From: Paenibacillus lactis
GTDB lineage: Bacteria > Bacillota > Bacilli > Paenibacillales > Paenibacillaceae
DNA length: 64,000 bases
Reading direction: 5' to 3'
Assembly (NCBI RefSeq): GCF_017873605.1
Contig: NZ_JAGGKI010000010.1
Coordinates: 62,001-126,000 of the forward strand
How positions within the stretch are numbered: the first letter of the stretch is position 1; each line of letters opens with the position of its first letter. The position numbers were made by a program, and so were the translations under genes. Shown here piece by piece: positions 34,800 through 43,125 of this stretch. The notes below the pieces were generated by a model, which was given only the letters and a program-made list of their open reading frames with translations, ran no database searches and was not told the origin of the DNA.

Positions 34800-35782
34800 G
34801 ACAAGAAGCCTCCGCGCCGCAGGATCTCGCGAATTTCGTCTTTATTCATTAAATTATGCTCGGAGCTGAAACTGCTGAACGATACCTTCGGCAGGCCTTG
34901 ATACCGCTCTTTCAGATTCGGAATGTCGAGGGTCGGAAGAATAACCAGGTACTCGTCGTCATAGACGACGGTCGTCAAGCTTTCGAAATCACTCATCAGA
35001 ATTTCATGGATTTTCTCGCCGGGCCGTGTGCCGGTTTCAACCAGGCTGACCTCGCTTCTTCCGGATGCCTCGATCAGCACGTCCGCCAAATCGACGATCC
35101 GGCAGGTCGGCATCATCATCACGAAGATTTCGCCGCCTACGCTTTCAACGGATGCTTTGAACAGCAGGGAGATGGCATCCTTCAGCGTAAGGAAAAAGCG
35201 CGTCATATTTTTATCGGTGATACTGATCTGACCCTTCTGCCTAATTTGGCTGTTGAATACATGCACGACGCTTCCGTTGGTTCCCAGCACGTTGCCGCCC
35301 CGGACACAGACGAACTTCGTCGTCGGGCTCAGCAGGTTCGCGTAGACGATCAGCTTCTCGCCGATCGCTTTGGTCATGCCGTAGAAATTGGACGGGTTGG
35401 CCGCCTTGTCGGTCGATATATAAATGACCTTTTTCACATTGTTCTCAATGGCGGCCTCGATCACATGCTGCGTGCCGACCACATTGGTCTTCAATGCCTC
35501 GTAGGGATGCTCCTCGCACACGGGAACATGCTTCAGCGCCGCCAGATGAAATACGTAATCGACGCCCTGACAAGCCGCGGTAAGCGCCTCCTTATCGCGA
35601 ATATCTCCGATCCGGAACGTCAACCGCGGATCCTCGAACTCACGGTCCATCGCTACCTGCGTCGCCTCGCTTCTGGAATAAACGATAACCTGCTTCGGAT
35701 CCATCGGCAGCAGCTGGCTGATCAATTCATGTCCCCAAGAGCCTGTGCCGCCGGTCACCAAAATCCGTTGATTAGTGAACAT
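34796..35782 (-). CDS. capE: UDP-GlcNAc 4,6-dehydratase/5-epimerase (CapE/FlaA1-like)
   Basis: 328 residues. GGTGSWGHELISQLL dinucleotide loop, IGDIRDKEAL, HLAALKHVPVCEEHPYEALKTNVVGT and STDKAANPSNFYGMTKAIGEKL carrying the catalytic Asp-Lys and Tyr-x3-Lys. Short, soluble type without the membrane domain of PglF/WbpM. It removes water from UDP-GlcNAc to give a UDP-4-keto-6-deoxy-hexosamine. The start overlaps the 2-epimerase gene by 11 bases. The symbol follows Staphylococcus CapE; the name reflects the enzyme class, not a proven product. Confidence 0.87.
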   Translation of the reverse strand: MFTNQRILVTGGTGSWGHELISQLLPMDPKQVIVYSRSEATQVAMDREFEDPRLTFRIGDIRDKEALTAACQGVDYVFHLAALKHVPVCEEHPYEALKTNVVGTQHVIEAAIENNVKKVIYISTDKAANPSNFYGMTKAIGEKLIVYANLLSPTTKFVCVRGGNVLGTNGSVVHVFNSQIRQKGQISITDKNMTRFFLTLKDAISLLFKASVESVGGEIFVMMMPTCRIVDLADVLIEASGRSEVSLVETGTRPGEKIHEILMSDFESLTTVVYDDEYLVILPTLDIPNLKERYQGLPKVSFSSFSSEHNLMNKDEIREILRRGGFLS

Positions 35783-36866
35783 TCATTTTCCCCCCAAGCA
35801 CAAATTTTACGACGGTATGCGACACATTGTCCGCCAGATAGCCCTCCGGGCACTTCCAGTCACGGCTCAGCTGCGTCATGAGCTTAACCGCCCCGTGAAT
35901 TCGCTCGGCATCAAGGCCGGAAACGATATTGCTGCCGCAGTCCACCGTTTCGGGCCGCTCCGTCGTCCGTCGAACCGTTACCGTGGGCACATGCATAATG
36001 CAGCATTCTTCTTGTACGGTACCGCTGTCCGTAATAGCGCATAGTGCCTCTTTCTCCAGCCTTACAAAATCAAAAAAGCCGAACGGCTCATGAAATTCGA
36101 TTAGCGGATGAAGCGGAACGTCCGCCACCTCTTGCAAACGCGAAGCCGTCCGAGGATGCAGGCTGGTGATCAAACGGTGGCCGAAGCTTTCCGCGACGGC
36201 ATTCAGCCCTCTGAAGATTTCTCTCAAATGCTCAGGCCGATCGACATTTTCCGACCGGTGAATCGTTACCAGAAAGTACTGCCGGCTGGTTAAGGACAGC
36301 TTTTCCATAATCATGCTTTCACTGACCTTGGCATCATAATGCTTCAAAACTTCATAGATCGGATTACCGGTTAGGACAATGCGCTGACTGGGAAATCCTT
36401 CCCGGAGCAGATGATTTTTGCTGTAGCTTGTATATGGCATATTGATGGTGGAAACCGCGTCGATGATTCGGCGGTTCTTCTCCTCGGGCACCTCCAGGTC
36501 AAAACAGCGATTCCCCGCCTCCATATGCACGACGGGATATCCCAACCGCTCGGCCAGTATGGCGCATAACGCACTGTTCGTATCGCCAAGGAGCAGTACA
36601 GTGTCCGGCTGCTCCTTCTGCAAAATTTCCTCGATGCGGCTAAACATGACGGATAGCTGTCCACCCAAAGTGGCCTGCCGATCCTGAAGCACATAATCCG
36701 GGGCACGGAGACCCATCTCCGAAAAAAATATTCCGCTTAGCGTTTCCGTGAAGTTTTGCCCCGTATGAACAAGCACATGCCGCTTCGCATACCGATCCAG
36801 AAGAGGAATGATCAAGCTTAGCCGAATAATTTCAGGCCTTGTACCCAAGATCGTCATGACTTTCAT
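35772..36866 (-). CDS. UDP-N-acetylglucosamine 2-epimerase (non-hydrolysing), CapG/WecB-like
   Basis: 364 residues. LGTRPEIIRL at the start, HTGQNFTETLSGIFF, LGDTNSALCAILAERLGYPVVHMEAGNRCFDLEVPEEKNRRIIDAVS and ITDSGTVQEECCIMHVPTVTVRRTTERPET, all family signatures. In this neighbourhood it most likely epimerises C2 of the reduced 6-deoxy UDP-sugar rather than UDP-GlcNAc itself. It is first of the four-gene unit, 128 bases after the GT4 gene. AAGGGAG precedes the ATG. Confidence 0.88.
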   Translation of the reverse strand: MKVMTILGTRPEIIRLSLIIPLLDRYAKRHVLVHTGQNFTETLSGIFFSEMGLRAPDYVLQDRQATLGGQLSVMFSRIEEILQKEQPDTVLLLGDTNSALCAILAERLGYPVVHMEAGNRCFDLEVPEEKNRRIIDAVSTINMPYTSYSKNHLLREGFPSQRIVLTGNPIYEVLKHYDAKVSESMIMEKLSLTSRQYFLVTIHRSENVDRPEHLREIFRGLNAVAESFGHRLITSLHPRTASRLQEVADVPLHPLIEFHEPFGFFDFVRLEKEALCAITDSGTVQEECCIMHVPTVTVRRTTERPETVDCGSNIVSGLDAERIHGAVKLMTQLSRDWKCPEGYLADNVSHTVVKFVLGGKMNVH

Positions 36867-36994
36867 ATTGGATTCTCCCTTGCCAACTTAATCACAGATC
36901 CGAGGGCGATCATTGACGCAGCACGATCATTCTTCTGCTTTAAGCGGAGACAGCAGCTGTCTGGTCTGGTCCTTTGCTCTGCTAGTTCGTTGTG

Positions 36995-38398
36995 CTATGC
37001 CTTTCTTCGCCTCACGGACGTTCTGCGTATTCTTATTTTTGTCGCCCGGCGTCTTGCTTTTCTAAGCTCAATTCTTCTGCTCTTTCGGGCAGTGCGTAGA
37101 TGCGGAAACGAGAAGCCTCTCTTCTTCCGGTTCCGTCCCCGGCTTTTATGACGTGATGAAGGCAGCAAATGCCGGAAGTTGATCGCCTTATTAATTTGGA
37201 ACCATGAAGGCTGCTCCGTCATCCAGCGAGTAACCATGCCGTTGACGCGTGCTCTGTAGAGTTCAGGACCATAGACGGACACCACCTGTGCCCTGTTTTG
37301 CTGCCCCAATGCCTCCCCGTGATCGGATTGCTCCAAAACGGCCGCCACTTTTTCCGCTAAAGAGGCCGGGCTCGAAGGTTCTGCCAGCATCTGCGGGCAT
37401 CCTACAGCCGTAAGCATTTCCGCAAGCCCGCCGGCAGCATAGGCAACGACCGGTTTCCCATAGAGCAGTCCCTCAAGGGCCGTAAGGCCAAATCCTTCCG
37501 GAACCAAACTCGGCACTACCACAATATCCAGTGCAGGGTACACTTGCTCCATATCCTCCTTGGATCCGGAAAATATGAACCGGCTTTGCGCGCCGGCAGC
37601 TTCGATGCGTTCCCTGCATTGCTTCTCATAGCCTGGATCCATCACACTGCCTACGATTAGAAACAGCGCTTTAGCGAATGTGTCCTTAAGGGAGAGGGCC
37701 ATGTCAATAAAATGGTGCACGCCCTTCGTTTCGATGAGAAACGAGGAGATCATGCCGATAACCGGAATGTCCGGGCCGATGCCGAGTCTGCTCCGAAAGG
37801 ATTCCCTAAGTGCGGGCCATATTTCGGGATGAATGTCGAGATCGTTCCAGGACGGAGGAAGAATCGTCATCTTGGACTGCCTGACATCCACAGGAAAATA
37901 CTGGGCCACGGATTCGGAGATACTGATGATCCAGCTGCTGTATTGGTGTATCAGACTAGCCGACAGGTGGGCGTACCCGTTATTCGTAATCATCTCGGTC
38001 AGCTGCCATAGAACCGGGATACCAAGCTTCTTCCCTGCAACAGCCGGAAGCAAATGCACGCAGGTGTTGGTAACGATGACGCTCGGCGACTCGCCAGCGA
38101 TCCACTGGACGAAGGAGCGGAATACCGAAGTGGATACCAGCCTGTCAGCCTCGGCAAGCAGACCCGGACCAGGGGTGTATATACTGTGCAGCAGAGGGAC
38201 CTTGTAGATTCTGACATCATGCCCCGACGCTCTGGCGAGTGTTGTCAGCCTGCCTTCATTTGGGGCAACCAGAACGCATTCGAAATAAGGGGAGATTTGC
38301 TGGCAGAAGAACAGGAGCAGTTTTTCCGCTCCCGTTATGCTTGTCGGATTACAAACGTGCGAGAATATCAACATCTTCGGTTTAAGGACCATCGGCAT
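36995..38398 (-). CDS. GT4 glycosyltransferase with Arg/Lys-rich C-terminal tail
   Basis: About 467 residues. GT-B fold: N-terminal LIFSHVCNPTSITGAEKLLLFF (nucleotide-sugar side) and C-terminal IDIVVVPSLVPEGFGLTALEGLLYGKPVVAYAAGGLAEML, the GT4 donor motif E-x7-E. After the catalytic part come some 65 residues with many Arg and Lys (GRNRKKRGF, RIELRKARRRATKIRIRRTSVRRRKA-like), not part of GT4 enzymes. The start is uncertain: a good AAGGAGG at about 38450-38456 has no start codon after it, so I use ATG 38398, nine bases after GGAG. Possible acceptor: spore surface protein. Confidence 0.82.
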   Translation of the reverse strand: MPMVLKPKMLIFSHVCNPTSITGAEKLLLFFCQQISPYFECVLVAPNEGRLTTLARASGHDVRIYKVPLLHSIYTPGPGLLAEADRLVSTSVFRSFVQWIAGESPSVIVTNTCVHLLPAVAGKKLGIPVLWQLTEMITNNGYAHLSASLIHQYSSWIISISESVAQYFPVDVRQSKMTILPPSWNDLDIHPEIWPALRESFRSRLGIGPDIPVIGMISSFLIETKGVHHFIDMALSLKDTFAKALFLIVGSVMDPGYEKQCRERIEAAGAQSRFIFSGSKEDMEQVYPALDIVVVPSLVPEGFGLTALEGLLYGKPVVAYAAGGLAEMLTAVGCPQMLAEPSSPASLAEKVAAVLEQSDHGEALGQQNRAQVVSVYGPELYRARVNGMVTRWMTEQPSWFQINKAINFRHLLPSSRHKSRGRNRKKRGFSFPHLRTARKSRRIELRKARRRATKIRIRRTSVRRRKA

Positions 38399-38546
38399 TG
38401 TCCGCATCTCCAGTAACCGTGGTTTGAGCGCAGTACCGGATGCGATCCACCTCCTTTTCACCCAGTTGGTACAATATATTAGAGAGACAAAGATACCGTA
38501 ACGACACTTGTTCCTCCAGCATTCAACTATTTATGGCTTCATGCCC

Positions 38547-39668
38547 TTAAGGAAAGATGACCGAGAGCAGCGTATTCAGACGGTGCGCATAGGTATGCTC
38601 CCCATACGTTCTCTCCAACGCGCGGTGCGCAATGTCTTTTCGATGCTGATCGTTCGCAAGATAATATTCGATCTTCTCCAGCAGCTCACTTTGCGAACGG
38701 TACGTCTCAATCTCGATGCCCGGCGTATAAAAACGCGCCAAGTCCTCTCGCTCGTCGACTAGCTGCAGCGTTCCGCAAGCGTTGATCTCGAACGTGCGCG
38801 GATTCGGCGATGCGGCAGGAATTCGGCCACTGTTCTGATTGATATCATCGTCATCGACAGCCCGGTGCAGGTTAATGATGATTTTGGCGCTGTTGTAGAC
38901 GTCTGCGGTCTCCGCAGGGCCCATCCATTTATTGACCTCGATCCGGTTGCTGAATCTGGCGTAACCCGGGAGCCGTTCCCACCAGTTGCCGCTGATGAAG
39001 GTACGATGCCGCATCAGCTGATCCATGATCGGCTCGAAAAAACGGATCCGCTTCGGATAAGCCGTGCCGACGAATCCGATGTCCCGGCTCGCTGCCGCCG
39101 GCATGGCGATGGGGCGGTAATGGAGCGGGAATGCGCCGAACGGCAAATAGTGAACCTGTGCACACCCCAAATTCTGATAATGTGCTACGCAGTTCAGCTC
39201 CAGCGTAAATATATAATCATAGTGATGAATCCAGCCGACCGATATATCCGTGTAGTACGGATCATCCGTCATCCAAACGGCGGTCCGCAGCCCCATCGAC
39301 CGGATGGCGTCCATCTGCTCCACAGGCATATACATCCCGTCCAGCACCAGCACGAGGTCCGGTCGGGTCCGGCTAGCCTCGGCCGCCACATCCTGCTTCG
39401 CATCCGATACGGTCACTTGCGAAACCATCGTATGCAGAGTTGCAATAATCGCCTCATCGATCGGAGAGTACGGGAAGCCTTTACCCGAGCTGACAAATAA
39501 TACATGCAGATTCCGCAGCGTAGGGGCGTACAACACCCGATTCACGATTCCTTGCGACTTTCCACGGAAATATCCATCCATATAACCCTGTTGCAAGCCG
39601 GAGCTGCGCCCTTGCTCGTAGGCATCGGCAGCAGCCCGTTTCGGGCCTGCGGCAAACATTCTGGGCAT
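38547..39668 (-). CDS. CgeB/YkvP-like glycosyltransferase with N-terminal YxxG tetrads
   Basis: 373 residues. The C-terminal ~110 residues carry the CgeB/YkvP signature TFEINACGTLQLVDEREDLARFYTPGIEIETYRSQSELLEKI and end in AHRALERTYGEHTYAHRLNTLL. The middle has MTDDPYYTD and HYDYIFTLELNC as in DUF3880-type partners. B. subtilis CgeB is needed for the glycosylated outer spore crust. Residues ~15-45 contain tetrads YEQG, YMDG, YFRG, KSQG in helical phase. TAGGAG lies eight bases before ATG 39668. 46 bases after its paralogue, so they are one unit. Confidence 0.87.
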   Translation of the reverse strand: MPRMFAAGPKRAAADAYEQGRSSGLQQGYMDGYFRGKSQGIVNRVLYAPTLRNLHVLFVSSGKGFPYSPIDEAIIATLHTMVSQVTVSDAKQDVAAEASRTRPDLVLVLDGMYMPVEQMDAIRSMGLRTAVWMTDDPYYTDISVGWIHHYDYIFTLELNCVAHYQNLGCAQVHYLPFGAFPLHYRPIAMPAAASRDIGFVGTAYPKRIRFFEPIMDQLMRHRTFISGNWWERLPGYARFSNRIEVNKWMGPAETADVYNSAKIIINLHRAVDDDDINQNSGRIPAASPNPRTFEINACGTLQLVDEREDLARFYTPGIEIETYRSQSELLEKIEYYLANDQHRKDIAHRALERTYGEHTYAHRLNTLLSVIFP

Positions 39669-39714
39669 CCGCTTCACTCCTAACGTTTTTGTGTTTTCCG
39701 ACACACGCGACCGT

Positions 39715-40797
39715 TCATAACGGGATTTTTCCCAGCAGCTCGGGAAGCCTGTGCGCATAGGTATGCTTAGACATCGTAGAGGCAACCGCACGCATGGCTA
39801 TGCTCCGGCGGTGATCCTCGTTGGCAAGATAATAGGAAATCTTCTGCTTCAGCTCCTCGACAGAACCGAAGGTTTCAATGTCGACGCCGGGTGTATAGTA
39901 CATGGTTAAATCCTCGCGGATGTCCGTCAGCTGCAGTGTTCCGCAAGCATTGATTTCAAACGTCCGCGGGTTGATCGAACGTCCTTGCAGATTCATAATG
40001 TTGCGATTGTCGCTCCCTCTTTCGCTTGGGCGGTGCAGATTGATCACGATCTTCGCCCCGTTGTAGAATTTAACGGTTTCGGCTGCCGGAATGAATCCGC
40101 TGTACACAAAAGGCGACAGCTCCTTGTAACGGGCCAGCCTCTCCCAAAAACCGCCGATAATGCGCACACGCTTACCGGCCAAAAACGGAGCCAGCTCATC
40201 GAATAAGGCGGCGCGGTTGCGGAAGGCGTTGCCGATAAAGCAAATATCCGACTGATAGGCGGGTCCTGCCATGGTCGGGGCAAACAGCTCCGGGTGAACG
40301 GCGAGCGGCATATAATGCACCTCCTGCGCTCCAACGCTTTGATACAGTTGAACGCAGCTGAGCTCATGCGTGAACACGACGTCAAAGTGCCGGGACAGTT
40401 CGGGCGTTTCATCCGTGAAGTAGGGGTCATCCACGAACCAGATCGCTGTTCGAAAGCCCTGCTGACGCACTTGGTCCAACGATTCACGGAAATGCTCCGG
40501 AAATACATGCAGGCCGTTCATGACCAGAATCAAGTCCGGTTTTACCGACAGCGTCGTCTCCAGCAAGGTTTCGGGGCGCCCGACGATGCATTCACGGACC
40601 ATGCCGCCAAGCGCCTTCGTGATCCCTTCGTCAATCGATTCAAACCCTTGGGGAATATACAAAATTCTTGCATCGAAAAATGGCGGCGCCGCAGGCGGAA
40701 TGCGCTCTATAAGCGCGCGATATCCTCCAACGCGGTAGCCTTCGTTATAGCCGGCCTGATAGCCTTCCTTCTGACCTTTACGCATCGCTAAACTCAC
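39715..40797 (-). CDS. CgeB/YkvP-like glycosyltransferase, paralogue, with YxxG tetrads
   Basis: 360 residues, about half-identical in feel to its neighbour: FVDDPYFTDETPELSRHFDVVFTHELSCVQLYQSVG, then NPRTFEINACGTLQLTDIREDLTMYYTPGVDIETF, and SKHTYAHRLPELL at the end. The N-terminus has YQAG-YNEG-YRVG right after the start. GTG 40797 has AGGGTG seven bases upstream. Tandem duplication of a CgeB-like enzyme suggests two sugar transfers to related acceptors on the spore surface. First of the unit; a terminator separates it from the small genes upstream. Confidence 0.87.
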   Translation of the reverse strand: MSLAMRKGQKEGYQAGYNEGYRVGGYRALIERIPPAAPPFFDARILYIPQGFESIDEGITKALGGMVRECIVGRPETLLETTLSVKPDLILVMNGLHVFPEHFRESLDQVRQQGFRTAIWFVDDPYFTDETPELSRHFDVVFTHELSCVQLYQSVGAQEVHYMPLAVHPELFAPTMAGPAYQSDICFIGNAFRNRAALFDELAPFLAGKRVRIIGGFWERLARYKELSPFVYSGFIPAAETVKFYNGAKIVINLHRPSERGSDNRNIMNLQGRSINPRTFEINACGTLQLTDIREDLTMYYTPGVDIETFGSVEELKQKISYYLANEDHRRSIAMRAVASTMSKHTYAHRLPELLGKIPL

Positions 40798-40935
40798 GGC
40801 TTTTCACCCTGTCTTTTGTGAGATTTGCTCAGGTTCATATAACTATATGCCGGGAGGACGGATGCATCATGGACGATTGTCCACTAATGCCAAGAAATTG
40901 GCGCATGCCCGTAATGCATCAAGCTTGTCCCAACC

Positions 40936-40979
40936 AAAAAGCGGTTCTCATGGATGGGTATGTTCCATGAGAACCGCTT
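40936..40979 (-). terminator. Terminator after the small-protein operon
   Basis: AAGCGGTTCTCATGGA (40939-40954) pairs with TCCATGAGAACCGCTT (40964-40979); on the minus strand TTTTT follows. Ends the unit 42258-40992. Confidence 0.9.
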
Positions 40980-40991
40980 GGAGCAGCTCCT

Positions 40992-41300
40992 TCATGAGAT
41001 TGGAGGAGGGGCTGCCAGACCGTCTTCATAGCCTTTCGCGAATCCGGCTTTGAAGCCTTCATCATAGGCTTGGCTGTAGCCTTGATTATAGGCTTGGGAA
41101 GAAGCCGGATATACACGGCCTACCCTTCTCAAACGGTAGCCTCCACGAGCTCCCCGGCGTCTGGATAGTCCGGATTTGGCCCGGCGACGGCGCCTTGGGC
41201 CTTGAACCACCTTCAGACGATGCATGCCGGGAAATGACCTTCTGCTGCCGGCCGGCCGAATTCTCCCTCTCTTTCGCACGGCGGAAATCTTTATTTTCAT
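40992..41300 (-). CDS. Arg-rich small protein with [Y/F]xxG tetrads
   Basis: 102 residues. The first 65 are very basic (RKRGRIRPAGSRR, GPRRRRRAKSG, SRRRGARGG). Then six tetrads in a row, in order YNQG, YSQA, YDEG, FKAG, FAKG, YEDG, and a short Ala/Pro end. The tetrads give a helix with one Gly and one aromatic face, like the GX3 repeat of Yae1/Lto1-type proteins. AGGAGG precedes the ATG. It is the last gene of a four-gene operon of small unknown proteins. No enzyme domain, so it is a possible structural scaffold that docks the tetrad-bearing glycosyltransferases. Confidence 0.75.
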   Translation of the reverse strand: MKIKISAVRKRGRIRPAGSRRSFPGMHRLKVVQGPRRRRRAKSGLSRRRGARGGYRLRRVGRVYPASSQAYNQGYSQAYDEGFKAGFAKGYEDGLAAPPPIS

Positions 41301-41322
41301 TTCAATAGCCTCCTGTCCCGCT

Positions 41323-41622
41323 TCAATTCATTCTTGCGATGTTCTCATTCGGGCTTGCCGAGCATCCGTCCGCAAGCCAGGGCGACGTCGGATTTCCCGT
41401 CTTCGTCCGGTTCAGCGATATGCCGGTCAGCATCTCTGTCATCACCGATTGGTAGGCGGTCAGAAGCCTGATATTCTCCGCTAGCGTTCGCGCAGTCAGA
41501 TCGGAATGGGCAGAAATATCGGCAATGCTCTCCAATATACCGGCAAGGGCCTCCTGGCTTCTCGCAATCGACGAGACAATCGCAACCCTCGCCGCATGTT
41601 CACGGTGAGTGCGCGTATTCAT
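41323..41622 (-). CDS. Small helical protein of unknown function (paralogue 1)
   Basis: 99 residues, predicted two helices: SIARSQEALAGILESIADISAHS and LTARTLAENIRLLTAYQSVMTEMLTGIS. The first shares an S-Q-x2-L-A-x-I-L-E core with the gene at 41968. No signal or membrane segment; the last ~25 residues look disordered. Stop and start overlap by one base with the next small gene upstream (ATG/TAA at 41622), so translation is coupled. Not recognised. Confidence 0.68.
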   Translation of the reverse strand: MNTRTHREHAARVAIVSSIARSQEALAGILESIADISAHSDLTARTLAENIRLLTAYQSVMTEMLTGISLNRTKTGNPTSPWLADGCSASPNENIARMN

Positions 41623-41930
41623 TAATCGGAATCTCCAAATTCAAATTCATCAAACCCTCCGCCGGCACTCCGCTCCTCCGTACCGATGGCGATCCGCAAA
41701 TTCCGGCATAGTCCGGATCCGATCCGTGTAAGCCCCTCAATCTGCTCCACGATTTGCTCGTGAATGGTCAGGGTTTCCTTCAAGCCATTCATGGCAGAGG
41801 GCTCCTGCGAAACGACCCATTCACGGACTTTTTCCGCTTCAACGGCCTTCCCCTCCAGTATCAAAGAGGTCTCCCGCTGAATAGCGACAGCTGCATCCAG
41901 CATACGCATCAAAGACTCTTCTTTGCTCAC
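41622..41930 (-). CDS. Small helical protein of unknown function (paralogue 2)
   Basis: 102 residues, helical: MLDAAVAIQRETSLILEGKAVEAEKVREWVV and LTIHEQIVEQIEGLTRIGSGLCRNLRIAIG, with an acidic disordered end (GGGFDEFEFGDSD). Pattern and length match the neighbours on both sides. GTG start 41930; the upstream AGGGCGGG is a moderate ribosome site. Second of the four-gene operon. Not recognised. Confidence 0.65.
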   Translation of the reverse strand: MSKEESLMRMLDAAVAIQRETSLILEGKAVEAEKVREWVVSQEPSAMNGLKETLTIHEQIVEQIEGLTRIGSGLCRNLRIAIGTEERSAGGGFDEFEFGDSD

Positions 41931-41967
41931 TTTATTTTCCCGCCCTTGTCATCCGGTATAGGACCGG

Positions 41968-42258
41968 TTATTCTTCCTCTTGCTCACGAAGCTCTTTCAG
42001 CACGATCTCCAGGTTATCCGCTGCAGTCTGCTGCAAATCAGCCATCGCGTTCAGGTAGGCTACGATGCTGCGGTTGATTTGCTCCGCCTGACCGCCGGAA
42101 GACCGCGCTCCATCAGCCACTCGAAATTCATATTCAGGCAATGCATGTATAATTTGAGCCATGCGAACAGCAGAATGGCGCTGCGCCTCCAGAATCCGAG
42201 CCAACTGCTGCTGAGAATGCGAGAGATGCGCAAGCATATCATCGATCCGGCTTTCCAT
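41968..42258 (-). CDS. Small helical protein of unknown function (paralogue 3)
   Basis: 96 residues: DDMLAHLSHSQQQLARILEAQRHSAVRMAQIIHALPE and INRSIVAYLNAMADLQQTAADNLEIVLKELREQEEE, two long amphipathic helices as in a helical hairpin. Shares the S-Q-x2-L-A-x-I-L-E core with the 41323 gene. AAGGAG lies nine bases before ATG 42258 (an upstream ATG lacks support). First of the operon 42258-40992, with a SigK-like promoter upstream. Not recognised; the number of copies suggests a surface or assembly component. Confidence 0.7.
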   Translation of the reverse strand: MESRIDDMLAHLSHSQQQLARILEAQRHSAVRMAQIIHALPEYEFRVADGARSSGGQAEQINRSIVAYLNAMADLQQTAADNLEIVLKELREQEEE

Positions 42259-42290
42259 GTCAGTACACTCCTTCACTCTCATCTACCCTC

Positions 42291-42318
42291 CAGCATATGC
42301 GGAGAAGAGATTCCCTGT
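42291..42318 (-). promoter_or_regulatory. Candidate SigK promoter of the small-protein operon
   Basis: CATATGCTG (complement of 42291-42299) is one base off CATAnnnTA, with AC (complement of 42317-42318) 17 bases upstream, between the terminator of the glycosyltransferase operon and the first small gene. Confidence 0.4.
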
Positions 42319-42377
42319 GCCAAACCCCTTCATCCCCCGCATCCTTTTCGGGCACGTGCTACAGCTTGCCGGAACAC

Positions 42378-42405
42378 AAAAAAGCCGCCGGAATCACGTA
42401 GCGGC
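42378..42405 (-). terminator. Terminator at the end of the main glycosyltransferase operon
   Basis: GCCGC (42384-42388) and GCGGC (42401-42405) with flanking pairs, followed on the minus strand by TTTTTT. It overlaps the last codons of the GT2 gene. Confidence 0.6.
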
Positions 42406-43125
42406 CGTTTTGTTCTCATTGAAAATATCGGATCGGAAGATGCGCTGCGTCTTTTCTAGCCGATCAAGCCACTTCTGCAGATGCTCCTCCACCGTCATTG
42501 TGCCCTCGTCCCACCATCCGATTTCGGCCGGCAGCTTCCTCCGGAACAGCACGCAGCCGATCCTGTCCCTAACCGTCTGTTCCTCTAGAAATGCGGACTG
42601 CTCTTGAGCCTGGTCAAACGGGGGACTCAAGGCTCGGGATGCAGCACATACGACCTTCGCTTCCGGATGATGCTCAAGCTCAAAGAGCATTTCACCGATC
42701 CAGTTGTCGCAGACGGGGGCAGAATCGGTCAACACGGCAATGTACTCGCCGAGCGATACCTTCATCGCCCGATTGACCACTTGAACCAGGTTCTCCCCCT
42801 GACTGCCTTTAATATGCCGGAGCGCTCCGCTTCGGTCGTGAAAATACCGCCTGCTGGCAACCGACGCACCGGCATCTGCAATAAGCACCTCGTAAGGGTG
42901 GGGCGTTGCCGCCTCGATTTGCTGGATGATGCGGATCACCGCATCGTCGTGGGGACGGGCGGGAATAATGATGCTCGGTCCCTCGAATACCGTTCCGCTG
43001 TCTTCCCGGCCGAGCTGATACCCTAGTGCATATCCCGCCTGATAACCGGCTCGGTAATCGCCGGAAGCCGCCCCTCTCTCCTCCACAGGGTGGAATGCTA
43101 TGCGTGCAGTTCGGCGTCTGTTCAT
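42394..43125 (-). CDS. GT2-like glycosyltransferase with N-terminal YxxG tetrads
   Basis: 243 residues. After a basic start (MNRRRTARIAF) come four clean tetrads, YRAG, YQAG, YALG, YQLG (residues ~24-39), then a short GT-A core: PSIIIPARPHDDAVIRIIQQIEAATPHPYEVLIADAGAS, VNRAMKVSLGEYIAVLTDSA and NWIGEMLFELEHHPEAKVV. The DxD site is replaced by TDSA, so activity is doubtful. It overlaps the nucleotidyltransferase gene by ATGA and ends at a terminator. Last gene of the operon that starts at 46532. Confidence 0.78.
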   Translation of the reverse strand: MNRRRTARIAFHPVEERGAASGDYRAGYQAGYALGYQLGREDSGTVFEGPSIIIPARPHDDAVIRIIQQIEAATPHPYEVLIADAGASVASRRYFHDRSGALRHIKGSQGENLVQVVNRAMKVSLGEYIAVLTDSAPVCDNWIGEMLFELEHHPEAKVVCAASRALSPPFDQAQEQSAFLEEQTVRDRIGCVLFRRKLPAEIGWWDEGTMTVEEHLQKWLDRLEKTQRIFRSDIFNENKTAAT

